NCBI GenBank assembly: GCA_030068145.1
Contig: JAPJBO010000454.1
Coordinates: 1-64,000, forward strand
Length of the DNA: 64,000 nt
Source: Diplonema papillatum
Taxonomy: Eukaryota > Euglenozoa > Diplonemea > Diplonemida > Diplonemidae
Reading direction: 5' to 3'
Positions 20,640 through 30,644 of the stretch are shown piece after piece. Below the pieces are notes generated by a model, which was not told where the DNA came from, searched no databases, and saw only the letters and a program-made list of their open reading frames with translations. The first letter of the stretch is position 1. The number at the start of each line of letters is the position of its first letter. Both the position numbers and the translations under genes were made by a program.

Positions 20640-21110
20640 GGGCCGCTTCAGGTCCAGGAACGTGACGGTTGCAAAGCTTGAGTCGGAGGCAGCACCGCGC
20701 CACAACCCCAAAGGCGCGCCACGTCTTGATTGCTTTCATTTGGGAAATCGGTAGCCACCTGACCCGTAGGCCCGTGGCTCTGCAGGCCGGAGCATCGTTC
20801 ATCGGGTTGCCGCCGGGTGTAACTACGAGCCTGTGCAGTACTGCCCACCCGATGAGGAGGCACTTGGACCGTCTGTTTTGGAAGGGATGTGCGGGAAGAT
20901 GAAGAAGGTCCTCCTAGTCGCTACCTATACAAACGTGCGGGACGAGCTCATTCGAGCAAACGTCTGCAGAAGGGCTGCAAAGAAGGAGAGTCACCTTCGG
21001 TTCCACCGTTGCCGATTCTGATTGCCATGTTCGAGTTGGCCCGTAGGCCCGTGGCTCTGCAGTACCGCCGAACACGTGAAGCTTCCGTGTAGCAGCCTTT
21101 CCCTGGTACC
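20640..21110 (+). repeat. Family E copy split by an insertion
   Basis: The head 20640-20785 and tail 21040-21110 of family E are separated by 254 bp of other sequence. The 23-mer beginning CCCGTAGGCCCGTGGCTCTG is present on both sides (20763-20785 and 21040-21062), as expected for a target duplication. Confidence 0.85.
20786..21039 (+). mobile_element. 254-bp insertion with a 23-bp target duplication, origin unknown
   Basis: The insert is open for about 78 codons in one + frame (NYEPVQYCPPDEEALGPS..., then VRDELIRANVCRRAAKKE) and GC-rich like real coding sequence. It may be a captured mRNA piece or a retroelement fragment. There is no poly(A) tail. I do not recognise the protein. Confidence 0.45.
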
Positions 21111-21179
21111 AAAAAGCTGGTGAAACTTCGCCCGCGTGCACGAAGCGGGCCACCTAACATCCCAGAATCTCAAACGAAC

Positions 21180-21350
21180 TTCAATTCTAAGAAACAGTCG
21201 GAATCACACCAAGCAAGACGCAAACCCACGCGTTTTTTGTTTCGCCCAATGCGAAAAACAAAGCCGAAATACTACAACTGGACATGAAAAAGGCACCAAG
21301 CAAGACGCAGACCCGCGCGTTCTTCGTTTCGCCCAATGCGAAAAAAGGAA
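21180..21350 (+). repeat. Two-copy direct repeat of about 95 bp
   Basis: CACCAAGCAAGACGCA, then CGTTTT/CGTTCTT and CGTTTCGCCCAATGCGAAAAA, occur at 21208-21256 and 21293-21343. Confidence 0.7.
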
Positions 21351-21351
21351 A

Positions 21352-22450
21352 GTTGAGAGGGTGCCGCTCGTTTCGGGTGATGTGTCACTCCGTTGTGAAA
21401 CCTTGTGAAGTCCCCTAACGCGTTGGGGGGTGTTTGGGATTGGGTAGGGTGTGGTCGTTCTGCTGCGGCGTGAAAAAGCCAGGAAGTTTCGACGCGAATC
21501 TTCGACTCTTGATTATGTTCACCGGGTTGCGTGCTCGTCAGGAAGATCCCGGCGCCTGGCTTTTCTTCCGGGTGGTTTCGTGATTACAATTGATTGTAAA
21601 CGCGAAAGAGAACGCTGGCGGCGTGTTTGGGAAGAAGATTCGCCAACCGATCATTTTCGCTCACTAACAGGCCAATCCTCCCCCTCACGTACACCAAACA
21701 TCGCGCGTATTCTTACCCAAGCCTCTACGGTCAACCGGAGACTTTAAAATACCCGCGATGTTATTCCCGGGACCCACGTTGCCCGGGGACGACATCGTTG
21801 TCCCCACGAGACTCGTTTTCGTTACCGAACCACAGCGAGAAAGCCACTGTCACGGCCACGAACTCCAGGCGGCGAATTTTCAGGGGAACGGCGAGATGTC
21901 TTCTATTACTTACGCTAGAACCCTTCATTCATCAACGGTCACACGGAGACCCTAAACCCCCAGAATTTCAAGCGAGCTATTACTCTGAAAAACAAGAAGA
22001 CAGACAGTCACCTACTGCGGCACCATACTGTGGAGGGCCTACCGTAAGTAAGGTATGTGGACAATGGCCGAAACCACCAATGGACAATCCTCTTACCTCG
22101 TGTAACCACCACTCTTACGATACTCAGAGCACAAAGGATATCTTCCCATAACGACGAAGGTCACCCGGAGACTTTAAAACCCCGGAGTTTCAAGCGAACT
22201 TTCACTCTCAAAATCTCAAAACAAATCCGAAACGCAACTGGACAGGAAATCCTGACGAGCACGCAACCCGGTGAATTTAATCAAGAGTCGAAGATTAGCG
22301 GCGAAACTTCCTGGCTTCTCACGCCGTAGCAGAACGACCACACCCTACCCAATCCCAAGCACCCCCTAAACGCGTTAGGGGACTTCACAAGGTTTCACAA
22401 CGGAACGACACATCACCCGAAACGAGCGGCACCCTCTCACTTTTCTCAAC
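21352..22450. mobile_element. 1.1-kb element with about 200-bp terminal inverted repeats
   Basis: The left arm (GTTGAGAGGGTGCCGCTCGT, then TCGGGTGATGTGTC, CTAACGCGTTGGGG and CTGACGAGCACGCAACCCGG in inverted form near 21530-21550) is mirrored by 22243-22450. Copies of the right arm alone occur at 59925-60015 and 4605-4690. In each case it is followed by a family P motif, as it is here at 22478. The interior contains three P motifs and no transposase. Long-TIR foldback-type element. Confidence 0.75.
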
Positions 22451-22701
22451 CCCCCGCCATACCCAAGCCTTCTACGGTCAACCGGAGACTTTAAAACACC
22501 GACCTTCTAATCCACAAATAACGCTAGGAAAAAAAGGCCTCAGAGGCGACGGCGGGCAGGGCGGGCGGGAATTGGTTGTGTACCGAAAGGAACGAACCGA
22601 GGGGACGACCTATAATCGAAGACAGCCACCACCACCAACGGTTGACACGATGGGCGCTCCGGAGGTATGTCGCGCGTTGCTTTTTTTTTTTTTTTTTTGT
22701 A

Positions 22702-23031
22702 TAAGCACCTGCTTTGTAGGAAATACTTGAGGAGGCTGCCAGTTGCAAAGATCAAAGGAGGTAAATGTGCTGTAGCCCACACGAAACACAGGTGAATCTG
22801 GGTTTAGTGGCGGGCGTAAGCGTTCAACAAAAAAGACCCATTTTGTAGTTGTATTGTTTCTCCCCCTCTAGCCTAAGCACAAGGCAGCCCCTCGAGTATT
22901 TTTTAGCCACATGCAATGTGTGAGGAAACTGAACCGCTCAAGTAGGACCTTCTGATCATGATCATTTGCCAAATTTGCCACCTGAAACCACGTCCAGGAT
23001 TTGGGCTCAGGGTAGTGCGGTCAACGAAAGT
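22702..23031 (+). repeat. Family R followed by family T
   Basis: R spans 22702-22895 and T spans 22904-23031. They are joined by TATTTTTTAG. Downstream, 23040-23110 holds the empty-site homologue of the target of MITE I copy 1. A/T simple repeats (AAATAAATAAAA) follow at 23225-23285. Confidence 0.75.
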
Positions 23032-23289
23032 TTTTTTTCGAGACATTGCAATGTGTTCCAAAAATGTAAGCCTGAGCAATGAGCGAACTAACACCAAACT
23101 GAAGATTCATGTCACTGTCACAGTTTACATGTCCGTGCTTCACATGGAGATCCCTAACTCAAGACATACCAGGTGAAAAAGAAGAAGAACAACCTGAAGA
23201 GAGGCCTGGAACTCGGCCTGCTCAAAAAAATAAATAAAAAAAAAATAAATAAATAAAAAACACAAATAACGCTAAAAAAATAAGATCGC

Positions 23290-24120
23290 AGATCTTAGAA
23301 GACTCATATATCCGACGAATACCTAACACTCGATACAGGTTAAATAACCCCGTCGCTATCCCGAAAACATCGTAACTTCACCCCTCGCTTGCCCACCCAC
23401 CCTTGCCCCCTTTTTCTGAAGCCGTGTCCTGAGGCGTCACGACGATTGTGACAAACACACCGACTCACTGCCTGACCTTTCTTGAGAGGGATAAACACGC
23501 AGTACTTTTCCCTCAGGTTTTATTGTCGCAAAACGAATCACCGCGGGCGGCGTCCACAGCACGGAACTAAGCGCCCATGCGGGGCTTCAAGCTCATTAGA
23601 CAATCGACGCATACCACACGAACGTATCAGATTACCACACAACGCAAGCACACTCTCCCCGGTAGCTCCGGTCAGTTGACCTCCGCCGGGCTTAAAAAAG
23701 CCTACTGTTTCCTTCCGCGTGAAGGCACACGGAAGAGGGCCTCCGCAGGGGTGCTGACCCCAGCGAATGAAAGGGCTCCTTTTCCGCGGCAGGATTTATC
23801 TAGCAAGGTGGCCGGTGCTTCTCACTGGCCCCGACGCACGCCAGCGTCCTCCTCCAAACCCTCTCTGTCTCTATTTATGTCTCTCTTTCTCTTTTCTCCG
23901 CATGTGGTACAAAGAAGCGAGGTTTGGCGCGGCAGCTCTTCCCCAGAGTGAGAAGGGAAATAAAATACTTTCGATTTATGCATCATCCGCGACGGTGAAG
24001 ACGAAGCAGCAGACGGTGCCAGTATACGCAGTAGGAGGAAGATGTATTACCGTATGCGGGTTTAATACGAAACGTGTAAATAAATAAAAGATGACACACA
24101 AAAACTCGGTTTATCACCCG
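23290..24120. other. Region without recognised genes
   Basis: Several overlapping open frames of 65-124 codons exist here, but none has recognisable motifs. A TCTCTTTCTC-type pyrimidine stretch is at 23863-23897. Confidence 0.35.
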
Positions 24121-24130
24121 GTAGTCGAAC

Positions 24131-24466
24131 ATGGGTCCCGTTCCCAATCCCACTGGGGACGGGTCAAGCTTCTTCAACGAAGTACTTGAAGGCCTATCGC
24201 AGTCGCAACCCGAGTCGCCACCTCGCAGAAAACGCCCACGCATGCCAACAGCCAGTCCAACAGCCAGCCAGTCACCAAGCGGGAAACCGGACACGAAGAA
24301 GACACGGTCCGACCAGGATGTTGATAAGACATCTCAAGGTAACGCTCAGCCACTGGAATGTTCCCACTGTGGGGCAACCGAAAAACTGAGCGGCGGATCT
24401 TTCGCCAACGCACGGGGTGTCGAAATCCACGAGCGCACCTGTGCAAAAAACCCCGCATGCCACCAA
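24131..24466 (+). pseudogene. 5' end of a retroelement-like ORF with NLS-like region and C2H2-type finger, cut by element M
   Basis: An ATG at 24131 opens a frame that runs into element M. Residues about 35-40 are basic (RRKRPR, nuclear-localisation-like). Near residue 77 there is a CxxC pair (CSHC), followed by FANARGVEIHERTC, which supplies a His and a final Cys. A finger of the form CxxC...ARGxxxHxxxC is common in the N-terminal region of site-specific and other non-LTR retrotransposon ORFs; that assignment is inference. The frame stops making sense at the join near 24466, where AAAGTACCTAGCCC of element M begins. No continuation is found after the insertion, so the gene is truncated. Confidence 0.55.
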
Positions 24467-24882
24467 AGTACCTAGCCCAGTCCTATCTGGAGCGCTGGCC
24501 CGGCGAGCTACGAGGGCACAAACCTTTTCCCCTTTTTTTCCCCCGTCTCCTTTCCATTCTTGCATTTCAGGCCTGCATGCCCCATCAAAAGCAATCGAAA
24601 AGAAAATAAACGAGCGTTCTACCACCTCGCGCGGTGTCACGGGATGTTTGGCAGCCGCTGCTAAACATCCAGTGCATGCTAATCCATGTGGTTCATGTAC
24701 TTAAAAGAACTCAATGCTAAACAAACATAACGTGGGCGGCGCCGAAGCTTTACCAGCTTCGGCTGACACCATTTGCGCACTTAACCATGGTTAAGAAGAC
24801 AACTGAAAGCATAGACACAAAGATAGCTCAAAGCATCTGCAGAATAACACGAAAAGCCTCTAGGCAAAAACCCGTTTTCACA
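24465..24882 (+). mobile_element. Element M, copy 2
   Basis: It is nearly identical to 1686-2053 over both halves, but carries an extra about 56 bp (CATCCAGTGCATGC... to AACTCAATGCTAAAC, about 24667-24722) that copy 1 lacks. No target duplication is visible on this copy. Its left edge interrupts the finger-containing ORF. Confidence 0.7.
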
Positions 24883-24884
24883 TT

Positions 24885-25122
24885 TCTTAGCTAGTTTTTT
24901 GGCCAAAGTGTTTCTTAATTGACACGTTTCGTACTAAGAAGGGGTCGGCGTACTTAGTGAAATTTGAAAAACTGTTGAAACCCCATGATGATCCCCCATT
25001 TTTGTTCCCGAAAATCTTGGGTTTATCGAGCCTTTGAGCAGTAAAAACGTATCGCGGTCAAAGTATTAGCGACAAGAGCGTTCTGGCACTTGTGCATGAA
25101 GACGACAGGCGTGGGCGGGCTC
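24885..25122. other. A/T-richer spacer before the minisatellite
   Basis: No recognised feature. Confidence 0.4.
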
Positions 25123-25124
25123 TG

Positions 25125-27187
25125 CTCACCCCCTCTCAGGCCCTCACCCCCTCTCAGGCCCTCACCCCCTCTCAGGCCCTCACCCCCTTTAAGGCCCTCA
25201 CCCCCTCTCAGGCCCTCACCCCCTTTAAGGCCCTCACCCCCTTTAAGGCCCTCACCCCCTCTCAGGCCCTCACCCCCTTTAAGGCCCTCACCCCCTTTAA
25301 GGCCCTCACCCCCTCTCAGGCCCTCACCCCCTCTCAGGCCCTCACCCCCTTTCAGGCCCTCACCCCCTCTCAGGCCCTCACCCCCTCTCAGGCCCTCACC
25401 CCCTCTCAGGCCCTCACCCCCTTTAAGGCCCTCACCCCCTTTCAGGCCCTCACCCCCTTTAAGGCCCTCACCCCCTTTAAGGCCCTCACCCCCTTTAAGG
25501 CCCTCACCCCCTTTAAGGCCCTCACCCCCTCTCAGGCCCTCACCCCCTCTCCGGCCCTCACCCCCTCTCAGGCCCTCACCCTCCCCCCTCTCAGGCCCTC
25601 ACCCCCTCTCAGGCCCTCACCCCCTCTCAGGCCCTCACCCCCTCTCAGGCCCTCACCCCCTCTCAGGCCCTCACCCCCTCTCAGGCCCTCACCCCCTCTC
25701 AGGCCCTCACCCCCTCTCAGGCCCTCACCCCCTCTCAGGCCCTCACCCCCTTTAAGGCCCTCACCCCCTTTAAGGCCCTCACCCCCTCTCAGGCCCTCAC
25801 CCCCTCTCAGGCCCTCACCCCCTCTCAGGCCCTCACCCCCTCTCAGGCCCTCACCCCCTCTCAGGCCCTCACCCCCTCTCAGGCCCTCACCCCCTTTAAG
25901 GCCCTCACCCCCTTTAAGGCCCTCACCCCCTTTAAGGCCCTCACCCCCTTTAAGGCCCTCACCCCCTCTCAGGCCCTCACCCCCTTTAAGGCCCTCACCC
26001 CCTCTCAGGCCCTCACCCCCTTTAAGGCCCTCACCCCCTTTAAGGCCCTCACCCCCTTTAAGGCCCTCACCCCCTTTAAGGCCCTCACCCCCTTTAAGGC
26101 CCTCACCCCCTCTCAGGCCCTCACCCCCTCTCAGGCCCTCACCCCCTCTCAGGCCCTCACCCCCTCTCAGGCCCTCACCCCCTCTCAGGCCCTCACCCCC
26201 TCTCAGGCCCTCACCCCCTCTCAGGCCCTCACCCCCTCTAAGGCCCTCACCCCCTTTAAGGCCCTCACCCCCTTTAAGGCCCTCACCCCCTTTCAGGCCC
26301 TCACCCCCTCTCAGGCCCTCACCCCCTCTCAGGCCCTCACCCCCTCTCAGGCCCTCACCCCCTTTCAGGCCCTCACCCCCTTTAAGGCCCTCACCCCCTT
26401 TAAGGCCCTCACCCCCTTTAAGGCCCTCACCCCCTTTAAGGCCCTCACCCCCTTTAAGGCCCTCACCCCCTTTAAGGCCCTCACCCCCTTTAAGGCCCTC
26501 ACCCCCTCTCAGGCCCTCACCCCCTCTCAGGCCCTCACCCCCTTTCAGGCCCTCACCCCCTCTCAGGCCCTCACCCCCTCTCAGGCCCTCACCCCCTCTC
26601 AGGCCCTCACCCCCTTTAAGGCCCTCACCCCCTTTAAGGCCCTCACCCCCTTTAAGGCCCTCACCCCCTTTAAGGCCCTCACCCCCTTTAGGCCCTCACC
26701 CCCTTTAAGGCCCTCACCCCCTCTCAGGCCCTCACCCCCTCTCAGGCCCTCACCCCCTCTCAGGCCCTCACCCCCTCTAAGGCCCTCACCCCCTTTAAGG
26801 CCCTCACCCCCTTTAAGGCCCTCACCCCCTTTAAGGCCCTCACCCCCTTTAAGGCCCTCACCCCCTTTAAGGCCCTCACCCCCTTTAAGGCCCTCACCCC
26901 CTCTCAGGCCCTCACCCCCTCTCAGGCCCTCACCCCCTTTAAGGCCCTCACCCCCTTTAAGGCCCTCACCCCCTTTAAGGCCCTCACCCCCTTTAAGGCC
27001 CTCACCCCCTTTAAGGCCCTCACCCCCTTTAAGGCCCTCACCCCCTCTCAGGCCCTCACCCCCTTTCAGGCCCTCACCCCCTCTCAGGCCCTCACCCCCT
27101 CTCAGGCCCTCACCCCCTCTCAGGCCCTCACCCCCTCTCAGGCCCTCACCCCCTTTAAGGCCCTCACCCCCTTTAAGGCCCTCACCC
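25125..27187 (+). repeat. 18-bp minisatellite, about 115 copies, two main unit types
   Basis: The unit is CCCTCACCCCCTCTCAGG (type 1) or CCCTCACCCCCTTTAAGG (type 2), with rare hybrids CTTTCAGG and CTCTAAGG. One register slip occurs near 25580 (CACCCTCCCCCCTCTC) and one near 26690. Because 18 is divisible by three, frames stay open for hundreds of codons (for example TPSQAL/TPFKAL). I treat those frames as consequences of the repeat. The unit types come in runs rather than at random, as expected from segmental duplication within the array. Confidence 0.95.
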
Positions 27188-27483
27188 CATTGCGTGTTGT
27201 ACTGGTCCTGGAAAATAATCGCGACGGATGGCAGAGGCCTGACCGATCGAGATCTGCAGAATATCTTGGACAGCCCACAGATAAAATTGGCAGCACGCAA
27301 TCAAGAGTCCGGTGATAGACGAAAATATGTGCTTGAGTCCAACTTGTCTGCATGGAAGGGAAGCTGATAAGAAGTTACTGTCTGCATGGAAGGGAAGCTG
27401 ACAAGAAGTTGCTTCTTGATAAACTGCATGCCCTCCACCCGAAGCATGCCATTCAAGGCTAATGTTGTTGTCGGCAAACTGCT

Positions 27484-27966
27484 CTACGATCTCTGGAACA
27501 GAAGGATGCAGAGCCCGAAGAACCCAAGGCTTTGCCGTGTCCGAAGTCTCCCTCTCGCCAGCGAAAGAAGCAAACAAGCCAGAGCCTCTCCTTGCGCGCC
27601 ATTCCGACACTCCAATCCCTCTTGGGTTTGGGCAAGAAGGTGATCTGCAATCACGTTCAGAAGCCCAGGTGGCGTTTGCATCAGCTCCTCTACTCTGGGA
27701 GAAACCGGAGGCTCTCCGGAGATGGTACCTGCATTCCAACTCGTCCTCTTGGGAAAGGCCAGTCGACGGCTGTATGCAGGTGGGCGGAGGTCCTGGGACT
27801 GCGAAGGCGTGACTACGGTGGCAACTGTGCTTTTCCTACAGGCCTCTTGGGGAACGTTGAAGGGGGCCCGGTAGCGAGCTTTACTTAGGTTCCTGCAAGC
27901 GTGAGCCAACCGACTTCTGCGAGTCCTGCGACAGCGTTCGAGTCTACTTTCCAACGAATCCTTCAT
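27484..27966 (-). other. Possible degraded retroelement coding sequence
   Basis: A 160-codon minus-strand frame contains LLNVIADHLL, reminiscent of the N-x-x-A-D-x-L end of retroelement RNase H. A second overlapping minus frame (27182-27739) continues to the left, suggesting a frameshift. The + strand is also open here. The similarity is weak and the assignment is a guess. Confidence 0.2.
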
Positions 27967-28119
27967 GCCACGGCGTCACGAAAGCACCACCCCCGACACC
28001 CCGAAGGCTCCATTTTTCAAAAGGCTTGGCCCTTCTGTGGAAAGCCCAAGCAAGAGGAACCGTTTTGCTCACTCCAAAGCTCCCGGTTTGGCGCCGGTGC
28101 GTGGCGTTTGAAAAAATCC

Positions 28120-28123
28120 ACTA

Positions 28124-28160
<37 letters not shown>
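28120..28160. repeat. A homopolymer of about 36 bases
   Basis: The A-run at 28124-28160 precedes the duplicated SAM block. It could be a retroposon tail. No clear element was identified upstream. Confidence 0.7.
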
Positions 28161-28162
<2 letters not shown>

Positions 28163-28361
28163 CACCCCAAGGTCAGTTCCCCGTAGTTCCCCCCTGGCTA
28201 TACCGACCACACCAAGTTGTGCTGTTTTTTTTTTTAGTTTTCCCCTCTAGCTTCCTTCGAAATGAGCGCAAGGCAGTCCCTCAAGTATTTTGGAAGAATA
28301 AAACGCGAAATTCACTTCGGTGCGCGAATATCTGGGCTAAGACGATCAACTGCGCACACAG

Positions 28362-28568
28362 ACTACCCCGGCGGACCCGCATCAGTGGACGGCTGCGCAG
28401 GTTGCGAGCTATCTGCGGAGTGTGAACCTGGCCGATAAGTACGTGAAGGTGTTCGAAGAGGAGGAGATCAACGGGATGGTCCTCCTTAACCTCACGAAGG
28501 ACGAGCTGAAAGGCCAGCCCTTCGACATCAAGCGGTTCGGTCCGACCAAGACGGTGATGGGCGCGCTC
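28362..28568 (+). pseudogene. Truncated upstream copy of the SAM-domain exon
   Basis: A segment of about 380 bp is present twice in direct orientation (28216-28594 and again from 28594). The duplicated part includes family R-type leader (CCTCTAGCTTCCTTCGAAATG), the intron 3' end (CTGCGCACACAG) and the exon up to GTGATGGGCGCG. At 28569 the copy breaks off into CTCAACTCTAAAAAAGACCC, the end of family R. The SAM fold is therefore incomplete and no donor follows. The copy differs by a few codons (GQPFDIKRFGPTK versus GEPFDIKGFGPIK). If spliced in, it would put a truncated domain and a stop into the message. Confidence 0.75.
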
Positions 28569-28741
28569 AACTCTAAAAAAGACCCACTTTGTTGTTGTGC
28601 TGTTTTTTTTTTTTTTTTTTCCCCCTCTAGCTTCCTTCGAAATGAGCGCAAGGCAGTCCCTCAAGTGTTTTGGAAGAATAAAACGCGAAATTCACTTCGG
28701 TGCGCGAATATCTGGGCTAAGACGATCAACTGCGCACACAG

Positions 28742-29597
28742 GCTACCCCGGCGGACCCGCATCAGTGGACGGCTGCGCAGGTTGCGAGCTATCTGCGGAG
28801 TGTGAACCTGGCCGATAAGTACGTGAAGGTGTTCGAAGAGGAGGAGATCAACGGAATGGTCCTCCTTAACCTCACGAAGGACGAGCTGAAAGGCGAGCCT
28901 TTCGACATCAAAGGGTTCGGTCCGATCAAGACGGTGATGGGCGCGATCGAGACGCTCAAGGAGAAGGCGAAGACGGCGGCGCACCCGCAGACCCCGGCGC
29001 AGGCTAGCGCGGAACAGCCGGCAGCGGCGGCGGCGGCAGGCCCAGCGCAACCGCAGGTGGCGGAAAGGGTCGAAGGAGGTGGTGGTGGTGGTGGTGGTAG
29101 TGGTGGGTTTGCCGGGTCCGATGGATTGAACCTGGCGGCGGACATGTGGCTGGGGGGCATTCCGGACGTGGCGAAGCAGCACTGGGGCGCGATGCCACCG
29201 GGGCCGCTGCCGGGCAACGCGCAGGCCGCCGCCGTGCCGATCGGGATGATCTTCCCGATGATGCCGCCGCCCCCGGTGTTCGCAAACGGGTTCTCCATCG
29301 ACCACCTCCCCCGGTACCCCGCCCCTTCCTCGGGCATTCGCCCGGTCGACGACGAGTACGCGCACGCGCCCCACCCGGGCGCTGGCGGCTACCCTCACCA
29401 CCAGCAGCAGCACGCGCCCCCCGGCACGCATTTCCCCCCGTTGTGGCAGCAAAACGAGGCCTTCCGCTCGGCGGCCCCGTTCCCGCCCCCCCCCGCCGCA
29501 GCAGCGGCGGCGGCCGCTTCGCCTGACCACGCGGCGCGGGCGGCCGCGCCCACCGCCGCGGCGCTCGAAGACGGCGTGAAGCAGCTCTCCCTCCGTG
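28742..29597 (+). CDS. SAM-domain protein, large exon
   Basis: An 856-nt exon is bounded by ACACAG at 28736-28741 and GTATCT at 29598. Translation in phase starts ATPADPHQWTAAQVASYL. Residues about 8-75 form a SAM (sterile alpha motif) domain: the opening W, helices through LADKYVKVFEEEEI, the NGMVLLNLTKDELK segment, and the last helix around GFGPIKTVMGAIETLKEK. SAM domains are protein- or RNA-binding helical bundles that often oligomerise; the actual partner is unknown. The remaining about 210 residues are low-complexity: Ala/Gln/Pro, a run of eight Gly, Met/Pro-rich, His/Gln-rich and Ala-rich tracts, with no second domain seen. GC content is high compared with the surroundings. The exon ends with one base of a codon, which fits the candidate exon at 38754. 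The start codon must lie in an upstream exon that I did not find. Confidence 0.8.
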
Positions 29598-29625
29598 GTA
29601 TCTCCTCCCCCCCTATTTTATTTCA

Positions 29626-29810
29626 CACTTTCTTCGACGAAGACTTGATGCTAGCATCAAACATGCATGCGAGGCAGTGTCCTGCCTAAACATTAAACTA
29701 AGTTTTCCCCCCCTATTTTATTTTACACTTTCTTCGACGAAGACTTGATGCTAGCATCAAACATGCATGCGAGGCAGTGTTCTGCCTAAACATTAAACTA
29801 AGTTTTTCCC
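29626..29810 (+). repeat. Family G, tandem doublet in the intron just after the SAM exon
   Basis: Two nearly identical units (29626-29712 and 29727-29810) start about 30 bp after the exon's donor. Each has three consecutive inverted repeats: TCTTCG-A-CGAAGA, the 16-bp palindrome TTGATGCTAGCATCAA, and AGGCAG-TGTY-CTGCCT. The palindrome CATGCATG lies between the last two. The end is AACATTAAACTAAG plus a T/C run. Other copies are at 413, 5150, 10795, 16676 and 45569, all on the + strand. As RNA this would fold into a row of hairpins. Confidence 0.85.
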
Positions 29811-29845
29811 CCCGGTTTCCCTGTTCCCTTTTCTTTTTAAATAGT

Positions 29846-30045
29846 ACATCTGTACTGACGGGAACATTTCCGGAACAACGGTTGCACATGAAAGAGAAAA
29901 CGAAGCCAAGTGCTAATACAGGAGGAGAGGTTTATACCCTGTACATGCGAAGAACAAGAAACTTTTGCCTCATCATTTTCATCATCTTGGTCAGTTGATG
30001 CTGATCGTCCGTTTATCAGTGCAAGCCCCAACTCCGGAAATGTTT
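29846..30045. mobile_element. Possible element Q, copy 2
   Basis: The same inverted pair, AACATTTCCGGA / TCCGGAAATGTT, and interior (TGCACATGAAAGAGAAAACG, GGTTTATACCCTGTACA) as at 9082-9307. Confidence 0.5.
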
Positions 30046-30184
30046 TGTGCCTAACAATGCATTGTTGGTACTGAAATAATAATGTAGGTAATAAAATAGT
30101 CGCTTGAAAATTTGTAGTTGGCAGCGTACTGCAATGAAACTTACCAAAGCACGTGAGTTCCGCCAGTGCGCACAAACAAACCAC

Positions 30185-30288
30185 GAATGCAATTTGTCAA
30201 GAACAAAAACCGATCGATGGCAGCGTACTCTCCTCACTCCCGTTAGATGAACAAAACAGGTTTGAAGGAAGTGCGCACAAACAAACGC
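30185..30288 (+). repeat. Dispersed repeat family D
   Basis: It reads AATGCAATTTGTCAAGAACA through GATGGCAGCGTACT to GAAGGAAGTGCGCACAAAC. A partial second copy precedes it (30045-30180). Other copies are at 18553-18664 and 36285-36372 on the + strand, and at 51262-51384 and 51413-51545 on the minus strand. It is the only common non-TIR family seen in both orientations. Confidence 0.75.
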
Positions 30289-30357
30289 CTTTTGTCAAAC
30301 CGTCTCCTAGCGTTATCAGTCGCATTCTCCTGGCGACCGTCCAAAAAATGACCACCT

Positions 30358-30522
30358 GACCAGGATAGGAATGAGTTGAGGAGGTGACCCGCGGCATCGT
30401 CAGCGAAGGTAAGTGTCGGCGTCTTCGGACAACGTCCTTGCTCCCGCTGGCCTGACGTGGTTAAACGCTCGCAGGCTCATGTCAGACACAGCGATCTTCT
30501 ACTACCCGTCTTATTGCAGCGA
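30358..30522 (+). repeat. Dispersed repeat family S
   Basis: CCAGGATAGGAATGAGTTGA, then GGTGACCCGCGGCATCGTCA, ACAACGTCCTTGCTCCCGCT and CAGGCTCATGTCAGACACAG. It recurs at 41040-41211 and 51668-51843 on the same strand. The sequence is highly conserved between copies, GC-rich and not open in a shared frame. It could be part of a structural RNA or rDNA spacer; I could not place it. Confidence 0.75.
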
Positions 30523-30644
30523 ATACAGTCACCAAAAGGTGCCACACTCTTTGATGCTATGAGCGCAGGTGTACCCCGGTCTCTTTGTTCACAGGGTTTC
30601 AGAAAAAGATGACCCCTTGGACGAGTTCAGCCCGATATAATTAT

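Noticed and set aside
25090..27300. Open frames of 221-538 codons of Ser/Pro/Leu/Arg or Glu/Gly/Leu repeats on both strands
   Set aside because: They arise automatically because the 18-bp unit is a multiple of three and lacks stops in most frames. Both strands are open, and register slips change the peptide.
28661..29530. 289-codon minus-strand frame opposite the SAM exon
   Set aside because: It is the antisense shadow of a GC-rich exon, is Arg/His-rich without motifs, and runs into repeats.
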